DNA from: Purshia tridentata
Taxonomy: Eukaryota > Streptophyta > Magnoliopsida > Rosales > Rosaceae
Length of the DNA: 64,000 nt
Direction: 5' to 3'
NCBI GenBank assembly: GCA_003254885.1
Contig: QANT01005428.1
Coordinates: 28,065 to 92,064, forward strand
Of the stretch, positions 48,146-60,776 are shown one piece after another (the stretch's first letter is position 1; every line of letters starts with the position of its first letter). Under the pieces are notes generated by a model. It was not told the origin of the DNA. It saw only the letters and a list, made by a program, of their open reading frames with translations, and searched no databases. The translations under genes and the position numbers were made by a program.

Positions 48146-51100
48146 TCCAGAAACTGGAAAGGTTGATGGGGACATGGTAAGTGACTATGTAACTTTTTTA
48201 GTTTCAGTGTCATATATGAATGTGGTATATCCAGTTTCATATAAATTAGACCTCTATATAATAAATTGTTTTCATATTAAATGATTAGGTCATTTGTTTT
48301 ACATTTGTATCAGAACCATATTTCGCATAGGATTTCTGTAGTACTGCTCTCTGCTCTTATTTTTATAGCACCATATCTTATTTATGGACTTAATGGTAGA
48401 CCCAAAATATTGTTAAATAATGTGTGCTTTCTAGTTCATAGAAGTATGTTTGAAGTTTATGAACTGGTTCAGGTACAAAGGTATTTTGCCTGGAATATAT
48501 TTTGGTTTTTTTAAAATGAATCTAAAATCTTTGGGCTTAACTTATTCTGAAACCATAAGTAGTAATTGACATATATTATATTTTGGGGATTTTGATAAAT
48601 ATTATATCCATTGAAAATAAAATAAAGTAAGAACAGAAAAAAACTTAATAGGAGAAATGATATGGTGATGTATTTGAACTTCCACTTTCACCAGCTTTCG
48701 CCAATGAAGTTTGCTATTCTTAAATAACTCTATAATGTGCACAGTTATGCAAAAGTAGACATTAAAATTTGTAAAATTCTTTGGGCTGCAGGCACAGCTG
48801 TTATGGATAAGTTGCAAGGTTGATTTGACCCATTTGACGGAAGCTATTGAAGATCTTCACTTATGGTTACCAGAGGAAATATCTGAAATCAATTCAAAAG
48901 GACGGTCATTGGGGAGAGAAAAAGTTCAGAAACTTATTAGTGTCCTGCATCCTCAGGTGAAACAAACTCTTTCAGATTGTTTAAGAAAGAATAATCTCCT
49001 ATTCCTTGTCTCTGGGGAAGAGGGTCCCTCCAAGCTTTGGTATGCCAAGTATGTTGAGTACTTATTTCACAGACCTGATGTTCCCAGAAGAAATTTGGGC
49101 ACTGAATTGCTTCAGAGCTTTGCTGAGGTACCTTCTCCATCCCCTGCAGCTGGATCTTCTCAATTCAGTCCAGTACCATCCCCTGCTCCACCACCTTCCA
49201 CTTCTCAACTTACTAAGACTATACACCCTGATAAACAAGAATCATCTTTTCCTCCCAATTATGGCAATTCGAACTCACAATCTTCAGCTGAACAACGAGA
49301 TGACTCTAAAAAAATTGTTATTGCTGTTGTTGTAACTGCATCAGTCACATTTGTTGTTGCAGCAGTGCTCTTTTTATGCTGTACTAAACTCTGTAGGACT
49401 GGGCCTAAACTTAGTAAAAATGATGAGAGGCCCCTCCTTAGCCTGAGTTTAACTGATTCTGCTGGTATAGTTCTCCACTATCTTGTTACTGTTATCTTCA
49501 GCTTTTTGGAAATATTTCAATTCTATATTTCTTTGATATTTTGATGTTTCAGGTTCTTCGTACAAGTCTTATGCTTTGGGAAATTCAATTAAAGAAGAGA
49601 AGCTTGAGCATCAATCATTGGGTAATAACTAAAGTCATCACAGAAAGGCCTAATCTTTAAATTGCAATTTTCAGATTGAGTCTGATGTTCTCCATGCTTT
49701 ATTAAATGAAATTGCAGAATTAGGATCCACCGGAGGTGCTTTCAAATCCCCTTCTGAATTATTGCACACATCCAGCAATATAAATGGACTGGTACCACCT
49801 CCTCCTGGAAGGGCCTCTACTGGACTGCCTCCTCTGAAGCCCCCTCCTGGCAGAGCAAATCCTCTCCCTCCTGAACCACCTTCTTCTTTTAAGCCTCCTC
49901 CCAGCAAGGCCGGTCCTCCTCCTCCACCTCCTGTGCCACCTCCCACTTTGAAACCCACTGGCAGTGCAGGTCCTGCCCCCCAACCACCTCCAGCACCACC
50001 TAGAAAGCCTGGTCCTCCCCCGCCACCCCCTCCAAAGAGTGGTCCACCACCTCCAAAGAGTGGTCTTCATCCTCCTCGGCCACCTCAATCAATGCCTATT
50101 GGTGCAAAGGTAGGCCGACCTCCACCTCTTGCACCAAAACGTCCATCAGATGCTGCTTCGGAGGCTGAAGATGATGGCCCTAAAGCCAAGTTGAAGCCTT
50201 TTTTTTGGGATAAGGTTCTAGCAAACCCTGATCATTCAATGGTTTGGCATCAGATTAAAGCAGGATCATTCCAGTAAGTTGCAATTGTTTATTCATTTTC
50301 TTCTTTGTGACCCATGAATGATTAGTTATTATAACCTTCTGAATACAATATGTGATTTATTATGCAGGTTCGATGAGAATATGATTGAAACTCTGTTTGG
50401 TTATAATGCCCTGGATAAAAACAAAAATGAATGCAAGAAAGAGTCTTCATCCCAAGATCCTTTGCCCCAGTTGATTCAGATTATAAATCCCAAAAAGGCA
50501 CAAAATCTATCAATTCTTCTGCGGGCATTGAATGTGTCCAAAGAAGAAGTCTGTGATGCAATTCATGAAGGTAACTTATTTTCTTCTTTTTCCATGACGT
50601 GAAATAAGTTACAAGGACTTTTCATTTCCCTCTTTCCAGTGTGTCAGAAAGGAAATGCATTTAGAAAAAGGGACATATGTTCTACTTTCTTTTTCATCGT
50701 TCTATAAGGAAGCTTGCAATTATCATTTTATGAAGTTTGAGGATTTAGGTCAGTTGAAGTGGCAAATGCCACTATTTTTTGAAGCCAGTGTTTGCTTTTA
50801 AAACATATACAACCATTCTTGAGGGAATATTATATTTTGGATAATAGAATAACATATAAAGAAATCTAAAATGAAAGATGATTATGAATTTAATGCTTGT
50901 GGAGGTGCTGTGTGTGGGCTATTTTGTGGACAGTGTGGTTGGAATGAAATAAGAGGAGTTTTGAAGATTTTAGGGGAGGAGAAAGTGGAGAGCTCAAACA
51001 AAGTTTGTTATTGTGCATTATTATGGGATTCAGTATCTTCTGAATTTCAGGATATAACTTCCTCATTCATGAGGATTGGAAGGCAGTGGTCTCTTAAATG

Positions 51101-53770
51101 TTATGTTATGTACATGTGATGTGTTGTTTTGCCATATTATGATGTTTTATATCAGGTGATAGGCTAGAGGTTCTGGACGTGTTTTCTTTGTTGACAACTT
51201 GAGCACTATGCTTGTATCTTTATTATTATTCTAATAAAACCTGTCTTCCTCATAGAAAAACAAAAAAAACTCGGTGCTTACTTTTAAAAAATGTTCTGAA
51301 AATTCTTGAGAGAACTTCTCCTCTGAATAATAGAATAACATATAAAGAAAGCTAAAATAAAAGATGATCTGGTACATATTTGTTTGGCTGTCCTTGCATG
51401 AGAAGCATATTTTAACGTTTCTTAGTTGAATCAGGAAATGAGCTTCCCTCGGAATTCCTTCAAACTTTGTTGAAGATGGCACCAACGCAAGATGAAGAAC
51501 TAAAGCTTAGGCTGTTCAGTGGTGAACTCTCTCTACTTGGGCCTGCTGATCGGTTCCTAAAAGCCTTGATTGACATCCCATTTGCTTTTAAACGACTGGA
51601 AGCATTACATTTTATGTGTACTCTTCAGGAGGAGGTTACACACCTTAAGGAGTCCTTTGCAACCTTAGAGGTAGGAGACTGAATTTCTGATTTTAATCAC
51701 TTATATGATTTTGAATCTCATAGATCTTCATCCCCTTTTTTTAGGTTTCTCAAATTAACTTCTATTCGTTCAGCAAGTGTTAAAAATAACTGATTTAGCT
51801 ACCTAAAATATGCTTATACAACCATAATTAACATAGAACATAGTGCAGAGCTTGCTTAGCTAGCATGCTTTGTTGATATCCTACGCAAAGACAGTGCTTT
51901 TGAGCTGTCTAAATCATCAATTGATAATGAAAAATACACAGCCCTGGTTTGCAAACATGAACATGTAAAGAGGCAATGCACAAAGGAAATATGTAGAGTT
52001 GAAATAACATGAATAAGAAGTCTGATGGAACAAGGAGAAAAATGAATGCCATGATGGCAAAGTACAATATGGGATTGGTTGCCATTATGCACCTATGCTG
52101 CACCAAGAGTGCAGACCATGTGGTTACCTTTATTTCCGACAGTCTTGGACCCCTAGCCTTGCATTTTCATCCATCTACAACCCCTTAATGCTAAATATTC
52201 CATGAGTTCTACTCCTACTCTCAGCTGGAATACCTGAAGAGATGGGACGATGTTGGTAAACATTTTGTACATTCTGGTTCTAGTTTTCAAAGTTCACTTT
52301 TTCAATGGCTAGTTTCTTCAGATTTTGATTTTTCATATTGCTAATGAGATTCACATGTTGAAGCAAAGGACAATAACATATCAAAACCATCTATTAGTAT
52401 CAGGAAAGACAAAGGCTTGTGTGGCCTTGACCGGACAAGCCATAATAGGCATTCTCTTATGGCGGAAAGGTTTTCAAGATTTCTTATTTTATTTTCCATT
52501 GCCATCCGTGAAATTGACAAATATTCAAATAGCAATAAACTTGATGGACAGTTAACCTCGCTGGAACTCAGGGATAGTAATGTGGCATGAAGGATAATAT
52601 TAATGTAGTTGTACAGCATGTATAAAATTGTCTGTCAATCCCCATTCAAATGTGGACAGCTTCTTGTTGTTCTAGCCTGTTGTTTTGTCTTTGCCTGACA
52701 TTGTCTGCCAGTAATTTCTGGTCCATATCTTGAAACTTTGCACTTCATAATATCTAAATTATATGGCACCTTCATTTCTATGGCAGGTTGCTTGCAAGGA
52801 ACTCAGAAGCAGCCGGCTTTTCCTCAAGCTTTTAGAAGCTGTTCTTAAAACTGGCAATCGCATGAATGATGGAACATTTCGTGGTGGTGCACAAGCATTC
52901 AAACTTGACACACTCTTGAAATTGTCAGATGTAAAAGGAATAGATGGCAAGACAACACTTTTGCACTTTGTGGTTCAGGAAATAATCCGCTCTGAGGGTG
53001 TGAGAGCTGCTCGTGCAGCAAGAGAGAGCCGAAGTTTCGATAGCATCAAATCGGATGATCTCCTTGAGGACACTAACCATGACAGAGAAGAGCACTATCG
53101 CAGTCTTGGTCTTCAGAAAGTTTCAGGTTTAAGCAATGAACTCGAGAACGTCAAAAAAGCATCATGTTTGGATGCTGAAAGCTTAACAGGAACTCTTTCC
53201 AAACTTGGTCATGCACTGGTAAAAACCCGGGACCTCCTGAACTCAGACATGATGAATTTAGGGGAGGATAGTGGGTTTCATGAAACGCTGAAGAGTTTTG
53301 TGCAGAATGCTGAGATTGATATCATGGGTCTCCTTGAGGAAGAAAAGAGAATCATGGCTCTGGTGAAAAGCACTGGTGACTACTTCCATGGAAATGCAGG
53401 GAAGGATGAGGGTTTACGTTTGTTTGTTATTGTGCGAGATTTTCTAATAATCATAGATAAGGCATGTAGAGAGGTGAGATTGGCTCCAAAACAGTCATCT
53501 AAAGTTCAGAGAAAGGGGGCACCTTCTTCTGATCCCCGTCAGCCTCCTGCACCACCCTCTTCCTCTTATCTCCGCCACCCTCCAACAACACCATCTCCCT
53601 CCGATCTCCGCCACCCTCCTACAACACCATCTCCCTCCGATCTCCGCCACCCTCCTACAACACCATCTCCCTCCGATCTGCGCCAGCCTCCTGATCTCCA
53701 TCAGCGGCTTTTCCCGGCAATCAAAGATAGGAGAATGGATAATTCTAGCTCAGATGATGACAGTCCATAG
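48009..53770 (+). CDS. FH5: Class I formin, membrane-anchored actin nucleator (FH5-like)
   Basis: Seven exons (48009-48176, 48792-49464, 49553-49621, 49718-50273, 50368-50570, 51435-51670, 52787-53770) encode 962 aa. Class I plant formins sit in membranes, facing the wall outside and nucleating actin inside. Seen in order: signal peptide (hydrophobic 15-29, RFIVLVVLLCASALISS); an extracellular region with LVDPETGKVDGDMAQLLWIS and Pro/Ser-rich PSPSPAAG; membrane segment (about 230-253); FH1 with runs such as GPPPPPPVPPP (about 330-430); FH2 from about 460 (KLKPFFWDKVLANPD, LLRALNVSKEEVCDAI, ELRSSRLFLKLLEAVLKTGN, RMNDGTFRGGAQAFKLDTLL). After FH2 a 12-residue unit RHPPTTPSPSDL is repeated three times. 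The N-terminal ATG at 48009 has overlapping upstream ATGs; MGPMRTSR slightly further in is an alternative. The FH5 assignment leans on gene order. Confidence 0.93.
50838..51372. repeat. Short direct repeat pair in formin intron 5
   Basis: The phrase AATAGAATAACATATAAAGA followed by AA(T/G)CTAAAAT(G/A)AAAGATGAT occurs at about 50843-50882 and again at about 51329-51367, roughly 485 bases apart. It may mark a local duplication or the ends of an inserted element; no terminal inverted repeats were found. Confidence 0.6.
53573..53680 (+). repeat. In-frame 36-bp minisatellite, three copies, in the formin C-terminus
   Basis: The unit starting CGCCACCCTCC repeats three times with period 36 and one or two base differences, encoding RHPPTTPSPSDL each time. 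Related half-units flank it (SSSYL before, RQPP after). Because the period is a multiple of three, copy number can change without a frameshift. Confidence 0.92.
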
Positions 53771-54063
53771 ATTTTATTTGGAGAAGGTATTGAAATCTCC
53801 CTTATGTTGTATATACTCTGTGTAGAAAATTATTTTTTGATGACTTTTACAAATAGTATGACAGAGTGGTGGATATTGCCAATGGACTTTGGGCCTAGAG
53901 GCACCTCTTCCTCCACCCCCCTTTAGAGGGGGTGAGGTCGGAGGTCTGCCGGTGCGTCTGTAATTTACTTTAGAAAAAAAAGAAAGTCAAGGAAATTTTG
54001 CTTTAGCATCAAATAAGAAATTTTTCATTGGCATTTTACTCAGGTGACCATCACTATAGAATC
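53771..54063. other. Formin 3' UTR
   Basis: AT-rich tail after the stop with a GC-rich hairpin-like patch (CCCCCCTTTAGAGGGGG at about 53,916-53,932), which could form a stable stem in the mRNA. Confidence 0.45.
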
Positions 54064-54276
54064 TCAACAACAAAATGCATGCTTGGTTCTTTTTAGAGGG
54101 TCATCTGTAGTCAGTGATTTCACAGAAGAGGTAGTGAAAAGGGAGGGAGTTGAAGTTAAGCCTGCGGCCGATGCGGCAATGCCCTTCTTTTCAAGGTGGA
54201 GTTTCACTAGATAGAACCCAACGGGACCTGACATAACAATCATGGGCAGAACATAGGAGGGACTAAGAGCGGCCAT
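54064..54276 (-). CDS. Possible small single-membrane-span protein (70 aa); uncertain
   Basis: The frame begins in an excellent plant start context (GTCCATGGCC) and reads MAALSPSYVLPMIVMSGPVG, then FYLVKLHLEKKGIAASAAG, then a Ser/Thr-rich tail. There is one plausible membrane helix. Codon third positions and the raised GC content resemble coding DNA. However, the plus strand is also open across part of it and reads FTEEVVKREGVEVKPAADAA, then MPFFSRWSFTR and a stop, which equally looks like a protein end behind a possible TTTTTAG acceptor. I recognise neither. One is probably a remnant or shadow of the other. Confidence 0.3.
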   Translation of the reverse strand: MAALSPSYVLPMIVMSGPVGFYLVKLHLEKKGIAASAAGLTSTPSLFTTSSVKSLTTDDPLKRTKHAFCC

Positions 54277-55560
54277 GGACTTGCATTCTTTTGTTACAGT
54301 GTGTATTGGGTTACTTTGGTGCCAGCTTACAGCATACTCGACAGGTTGAATGTAACTATTCCCTACATGTCATGCATTGCATGAACCGTTATATCTGGTA
54401 TTAGAGCAGGTTTTCGCCCGTATAAATTTGTTTGAAGGGGTTTTTCTCCAACATTTTAATATTCATTTTTTTTTCCTTGTAAAATAACTCAACAATTTTT
54501 CAAATTTCTTATTATAGTTTTTTTTTGGGTCGATAATTTCTTATTAAGTTATACGAAAACAAGACAGCAGTTTTCTGGCACAAAGTCCAGGCCTCCCACC
54601 ATCAAGTATGCAATCCCGTTCAAAACTAACTCGACTTTTGACCACATAAATCTCATCGTGATAAATTTCAAGTTAGGAGTGGAAGGTGGATTACATAAAA
54701 AAGATGAAAAATAAAAATTATCCTTTCTGGCTTTCTATCAAGACGATCTTTGTTGTTCTTTTCACATAAAACAAATAATACATAACAAATAAAGTAAATG
54801 ATTTTAAAGTTTATTTTATAACCTTAATGTTAAATCAACTTAATGTTTAAATGTCAAGAAGGTGATAATTCAATCAAAACCACATTATTTAAATGCAAGC
54901 GTGCAAATTTGACAAAAATATAAAAAAGAGGCACTAAATGCAGTAAGCCAATAGCCACTGTTCGACAAGACACTAAACTTCGTAATGACATAACAAGGGT
55001 GGATGTGACTATATAAGAGTGATTTTATATTTTATAAATTTTGACATGTTTATATAAAATTAAAATAAAAGATACATCTATAAATATCATATTTATGTAT
55101 TTTTTTAATATTTATTAAAAAGTGGTAACCATAATAATATATTTGTTGCGTTACACATGTAGCAACGCATTAATTATAAATGTGAACTAGGTTATCATTA
55201 TACTTTTCATTTTGGGCTTTATAATTATATATGTAATAAAATATACAAATACAAAGAAAGTATTATTATCTTCAAACCAGTTGAATTTAATTTATATGAT
55301 CAAATACTTTTTTGCTCAATTTCATCTAGGAAAACCACGATCTTATTCTTATGATAAAATAATTCTTCAAAATCATTTAAAATTTAATGACCTCATTAGT
55401 CATTTTCAATTTCATCTAGCATATTTGTATATATAGATAAAGATATGCTGAAAAAAAAAGTCGGGCAATCCGATTGAATAAAATGTTACTTCAACCCGAC
55501 CGGTTTGAACCGAAACCCGAATTGTGAAAGACGGTTGGCCTTTCAAACCGCTGACGGCTC
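54277..55560. other. AT-rich spacer before UTP11
   Basis: No gene is seen. The sequence is strongly AT-rich, and the small frame at 55212-55436 is low-complexity. The last part enters the UTP11 promoter. Confidence 0.5.
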
Positions 55561-55571
55561 TCCATAGCTGC

Positions 55572-55621
55572 AGCCCAAGTTTTCGGGTTTAGGGCCGTTC
55601 AATTAAAGTTTTGTAGGGTTT
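55572..55621 (+). promoter_or_regulatory. Telo-box and site II elements in the UTP11 promoter
   Basis: TAGGGTTT (the telo-box AAACCCTA on the other strand) at 55614-55621 lies just downstream of an AGCCCA word at 55572-55577 (site II, TGGGCT reversed) and a GGGTTTAGGGCC patch at 55585-55596. This pairing is characteristic of plant ribosome-biogenesis and ribosomal-protein promoters, which fits UTP11. The UTP11 leader appears to start shortly after and to contain an intron before the ATG at 56057. Confidence 0.6.
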
Positions 55622-56056
55622 TAGTCTATCTTCCATTGAGAGCTTCCAGCACCAGCATTACATCTTGCGTTTTGCTCCAGCTGTAGATTCACCACCGAAC
55701 GAGGGCTTTGGGGATTCCATTGAGCAGCTAACAAGTGCAACTTTTAGTAAGGTAGATTCTTCTCCATTGATCTTTGGAAACTTACCCGAGAATCAAATGT
55801 ACTGTTGTTCAATATTTCTGATTGATTCAATTGGGTTTGTTTGTTTTACTTCATTCCTTTGCCTCAATCCCAAAGGCCCTGTCAATATATAACTGACTTT
55901 GATGCGGTCTTATCTGAAGATGGTTCTACTTGTATTTGTTGTCTCTGTAATTTCAGAGCTTTAATAATGGTGAATGTTTGCACACTTACACACTAAAATT
56001 CAGTGCTTTGGCTACCTTGGCAGTGAACTTGGGGTGAGTGCTTCATATTGTTCAAC

Positions 56057-58366
56057 ATGTCGTCCCTAAGGAATGCTATTAGCAGAAGGGCTCACAAGGA
56101 ACGATCTCAACCGTGAGTGGCCGCACTCCCTCTGTTGTTATACCTTTAAGATAATATTATTTTGCATCAGATGATGGGATATATGTTTTTCTTTCTGTTT
56201 ATACATTTTTCAGGCAATCAAGGAAAAAATTTGGGCTGCTTGAAAAGCACAAGGACTATGTTGAGCGTGCACAAGCATACCACAAGAAGGAAGAGACTTT
56301 ACGGGTATAAATTTTGTTACATGTCTCTTGGATTTTCATCATTTTAAATTAATCTGGTAATTTAACTTCTAGAATGACACATGCTTTGGGTTATGTCTCA
56401 TCTAACAGAGACTGAAGGAGAAAGCAGCCTTTAGAAACCCAGATGAATTTTACTTCAAGATGATCAAGACACGAACTGTTGATGGAGTCCATAAATTAGA
56501 GTAATATAAAACTCTCATTTAAGCTTCTTCGTTGTTTTTCTTACCTGCTACTCAAATGACTTATAAGCTTTTGCTACAGGAGTCAGGCAAACAAGTACAC
56601 TCCAGAAGAGCTCTTGCTTATGAAGACCCAAGATATTGGATATGTACTTCAGAAAGTGCAGAGTGAGAAAAAGGTTAAGAATATTTTTACCAAGAAGCTA
56701 TGCTTATCAGGTTGTTTTATGAGTTTAACACTTTAACCTGTTGATAATAATAATGCCATTATCCGATGCAGAAAATTGAAAAGTTGACTGCGAGCCTGCA
56801 CTCTCTGGATAATCGGCCTTCAAACAGACATGTTTACTTTGCTGAAGACAGGTTTGAGCTTCCTTCTATAGTATTGTGGGATTCATGAAGGACCCACTTT
56901 TATGTGAGAGATTTTGGAAGAAGACTTTTTCCTTGCTTCTCATCATTTCTGTTCCTTGTGCAGTCCTGCCCCACCTGTTTTGTTTCCATTTTGATTCAAC
57001 CTCTTTGTTATGAACTTCAACAGAAAATTAATTTTTGATTTTTTTATATATATTCATCTCTTCCATTTTGTTTTGGTAGGGAGGAAGCTAAAGAAATTCA
57101 ATCAAGTTCAAAAAGTGGAACAGTGCCTGCTTCGGAGGACATTCCTCATAATATTAGAAGGTATAAACAAAACTCAGTGTTAGGTGACACATATTGATTG
57201 TTTCTGTTTATTCTGGAAGTTGGCCTTTTTATTTTCATCATTGTAATTATTGAATGATCTATTATGTGTTTCTATACATTACAAAAATTGTAGAAACAAA
57301 TTCATACTGATTATGTTGATAGAATTTTGGCTATTGGTGATTAGTTTGCACTTTGCATATATTGTGCTTGTAAATCAGTAAGATTACTTTGTAAGACAAA
57401 AACAAATCCATCAATCCCTGAGAAAATGAGTAGGACTTGAAAGGTTTGGTAATAGCCTAATAGGGGAAAGGTTAGAAGCAAAAACAACTCTCTTAAGGCT
57501 TTACAATGATAATATAATTGCGATTTGTGAGTTTATCGCAAAAGTTACTCTATTGTTAACCAATGGGATAAAGAGTTCTTTGCTGTTATGTCAACCAAAT
57601 CTTTTTGCATGTTGGACTGTACGTGGAAACCACCTGATTATAGGCTAGATTTTGGCTTAGAGATTGTCAAATTTTGAATTGACTCAACCCAAAGCTCGAA
57701 ATAATAAACTAGAAGTTGGTCCGAAGCCCTACTATCAGGTGCTAGTTGGAATTCTAGTTACAAGTTGAAAATTAGGTGGTGTCATTCTCTCTCTCTCTCG
57801 CTCTCTATATATATATATATATATGAAACTGTTGTTTATTGTTAAGTAAATTCTTGATTATCATGATATCTTTTGCTTTCATCTTTGGCATTCTGCTTGT
57901 ATGCCATTCTTGTCCTGAATTCTAGGTAGCTCACTCAGGTTTTAAGAAATTATTGTTATCCTTTAATTTCTTAAATATCACATATGCTACGCTTCAATTG
58001 GTGGAATGGTGCTTACTTGTTCTTGCAGTCTCCATTACCATTCTTGGTTTTTCAAAGTCTTATATCCTTTTGTCTTCAATGGGTAGGAAAACGGCTGCTT
58101 CCTACAAAGAGTTAGAAGCAAGGAGGAATAGAGTCAATGAGTTGGAGAAAATCTATATGGATATGGCAATGCAGAAGGAATTACAGGTATTGACATTTTT
58201 CTTTGATTAGATGTGGGTTTTGTGCTGTGCATTGAAAATGTTGAGAAAAAAATATGTTCATTTAAATTAACAGAAGAAGGGTAGAAAACGCAAACTGCGG
58301 GAAGATGAGATTGTCTGCCCAACATCCAAACCTGTATTCAAGTGGCGGGCAGAGCGAAAGCGTTGA
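56057..58366 (+). CDS. UTP11: U3 snoRNA-associated protein 11 (UTP11), ribosome small-subunit processome
   Basis: Eight exons (56057-56112, 56214-56304, 56409-56500, 56580-56673, 56772-56851, 57080-57160, 58087-58186, 58274-58366) encode 228 aa, matching the length I recall for Arabidopsis At3g60360. UTP11 is a nucleolar component of the small-subunit processome, needed for 18S rRNA maturation. Seen: MSSLRNAISRRAHKERSQP, a basic N-terminus; KKFGLLEKHKDYVERAQAYH; AAFRNPDEFYFKMIKTRTVD GVHK, the family core; a Lys/Glu-rich coiled middle; and a basic tail KKGRKRKLREDE...FKWRAERKR that would serve as a nuclear/nucleolar signal. All phases agree. Intron 6 (57161-58086) is the largest and carries CT and TA microsatellites. 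Confidence 0.96.
57789..57825. repeat. (CT)n-(TA)n compound microsatellite in UTP11 intron 6
   Basis: CTCTCTCTCTCG, then CTCTCTA and an (AT)9-type run occur back to back in the intron. Likely polymorphic; no other role is evident. Confidence 0.85.
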
Positions 58367-59587
58367 AAAGGTGTGTATATTATCAGATTCTTGTGTGTTG
58401 GTCTTTTTGATTCATTCTCAGTTAAACAGCATGTACTTATATTTAATCTGAAAATATCATGTACTTTACTCGGGCATGTTTTTGTGATTCTGCAGGAATG
58501 AGGCTGCAACGGATGTCTGATCCAAGAAAATAAATCTGGACCTAATGTTCTAGCAGGGGAAGAACATAGAACGGACTAAAAGGGGACATGGCCCTTACAA
58601 ACTTTTGAAATTCAGTTTAGGTTACCAAGGTGTTGAACGTATGTGACTTGTAAAAATATTTTGCCTTCTTTTCTATTCTTCTTATGAACATTACATAGCT
58701 CCTCAAAATTGGAATTCTCAATTTTTTTTGGCCTCTAAATTGGAATTCTCATTAAATTGAATCAAATACCATAATTTTCTAACCTCCCAACTTCATTTGG
58801 ATACTCGATCTTTATGTTAATGGGTTCTTTTGAGTTTAATTGATTAAGATTTCTATTTTTTGTTAAGGGGCGTTTGTTTGAATCCAATTATTTAGTTTCT
58901 TGATTTTTGACCCAACTTCTTTTATTTAATTTATTATTTTCACATTATCATTGCCAAAAACTGCAACCAAACTACCATTCACGATTCCTCTCTCTAGCTA
59001 CCCGTATACGGACCCTTGAGTTATGGATAAAATAAATGAAGTTCATAATAAAATATGTAATCATTTAGACAAGGAACAACAGAAAACAGAAGTAACTACA
59101 AAGACAACATCAATGTTTACATTCGATCGGGTATGGCTTTCTTAAGATTAGTTTGATCCTTTCATATTCCAAATCATCCAACATCTATTGTTCATGAATG
59201 AGACTTAACTCAAGTGGCATATGGTAAGTAAAGTTTTTTGAAAAAAAGAAAAGACAGAAGAATAAATAGGATGATAAACCAAGATAAGGGGACAATCCTA
59301 TGGTGCTCAAATCTTTGCAGCAATGTCATTTAGTATTTGAACCCCAGATGGAACACATACAGACAAAAAAGAAGCAAAAAAAAAAAACTCGAACAATCTC
59401 TTCTATTAAGAAGCTAGTAGAAGATGATCATATTCACAAACACTACTACCTACAACCCCCTACCTACCCCAGCTACACCTCCAGAAACAGAGACCCAATA
59501 ATCTACTTGAACCTACTATAATAAGGAACTAAATCTGAAATGAAACACATTGACCCCATGATTATATTGGCATTTGTCTCTTCAAAT
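58367..59587. other. UTP11 3' end and H2A 3' end, convergent spacer
   Basis: The UTP11 3' UTR probably carries a spliced intron: after GTGTGT near 58,371 an acceptor TTCTGCAG occurs at 58,489-58,496. The right side is the H2A 3' UTR. No gene is seen between. Confidence 0.45.
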
Positions 59588-60651
59588 TTAAGAGTCATCA
59601 TCACCACCTACAGCCTTGGATGAGGTCCCAGTCTTCTTTGGGAGCAGAAGGTTGTGAATGTTGGGCATGACACCACCATTTGCAATTGTGACATCTCCAA
59701 GAAGCTTGCTCAGTTCCTCGTCATTGCGCACAGCAAGCTGAATATGGCGTGGCACAATTCGAGTCTTCTTGTTGTCCCTTGCTGCATTACCAGCCAATTC
59801 CAGGACCTGTGAAAGCAAACAAATTTAGACTAATTTAGAGTCAATACAACATCTTAAACCCAAACATAAAAAAAACATAAAAAAAAGATCTAAATTGGAA
59901 GTGAAACACAGACTGAAACCCATTTTAATTCAAAGCCCTAAACTGAAGATGATTCAAACAGAAAGAAAACAAGTTAAGCTCAAAGGCATAAATTATGTTC
60001 AACCCATCGAAAAATCCCAAAAATTCCAAAACAGCCTGAACCACAATTTAAAAATACCACATTTTTCCGATAACATTTAACCACCAAACCGAACTTGAAA
60101 ATTACACACAAAGAATTTCAATTCGATACCAAACTCCAAACTTTTACAGAAAATATGTAAAAATTAATAAATTTATTTAACCCAAAAGTAGGAAAAAAAA
60201 TAAAAATTTAAGACAAATATTTTTTATAAAATAAACTAGATCCAAAATCTTCGCCACATTGATTCGCTACAAACATTTGTAACATAATTACCTCAGTTTC
60301 ACAAATTTTTCAATATTAAACTTTGCAAATTCCGTAGCCATATACGAACTCATGGAACAAAATGTTTCCCAACTCAACCCTAGATTTACAAAAAGGGGAG
60401 AAATAGATGCACACATACATACAAAGAAAGAGGCATAAACGGATAGAGATTGAGGGTAATACCTCAGCGGCTAGGTATTCAAGCACGGCGGCGAGGTAGA
60501 CCGGAGCTCCGGCACCGACTCGCTCAGCGTACTTTCCTGCCTTCAAAAACCGAGCGATACGACCGACGGGAAATTGCAGACCGGCCTTGCTGGACCGTGA
60601 GGTGGCCTTCTTCGCGGCTCCGGATCCCAAAGCTTTGCCTCGACCCGCCAT
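59588..60651 (-). CDS. HTA1: Histone H2A, canonical type
   Basis: Two exons (60651-60463 and 59806-59588), joined in phase 0 inside the histone fold ([14 protein letters not shown]), encode 135 aa. H2A pairs with H2B in the nucleosome. Seen: [31 protein letters not shown], the full fold, acidic-patch residues in [20 protein letters not shown], and [11 protein letters not shown]. The tail ends KAVGGDDDS: no SQ(E/D)F, so not H2A.X, and no long SPKK tail, so not H2A.W. The single intron at this site is usual for plant H2A. The promoter has histone-type octamer, CCAAT and TATA elements in order. By position it corresponds to Arabidopsis HTA1 (RAT5). Confidence 0.97.
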
Positions 60652-60776
60652 TGAAGGACTTCCACGAAGAGATTTGAGAAAAAAAGAGAGAGAAAGAGAG
60701 AGACAGAGAGAACGAGAAGCTAAGTAGAGGATACAAAGAGTTCGGTGCTATGGCGAGAGACTGAAACATCTCTGGG

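Noticed and set aside
49671-50088. Gly- and Trp/Arg-rich minus-strand frames
   Set aside because: Mirror images of the formin proline-rich FH1 region; composition alone explains them.
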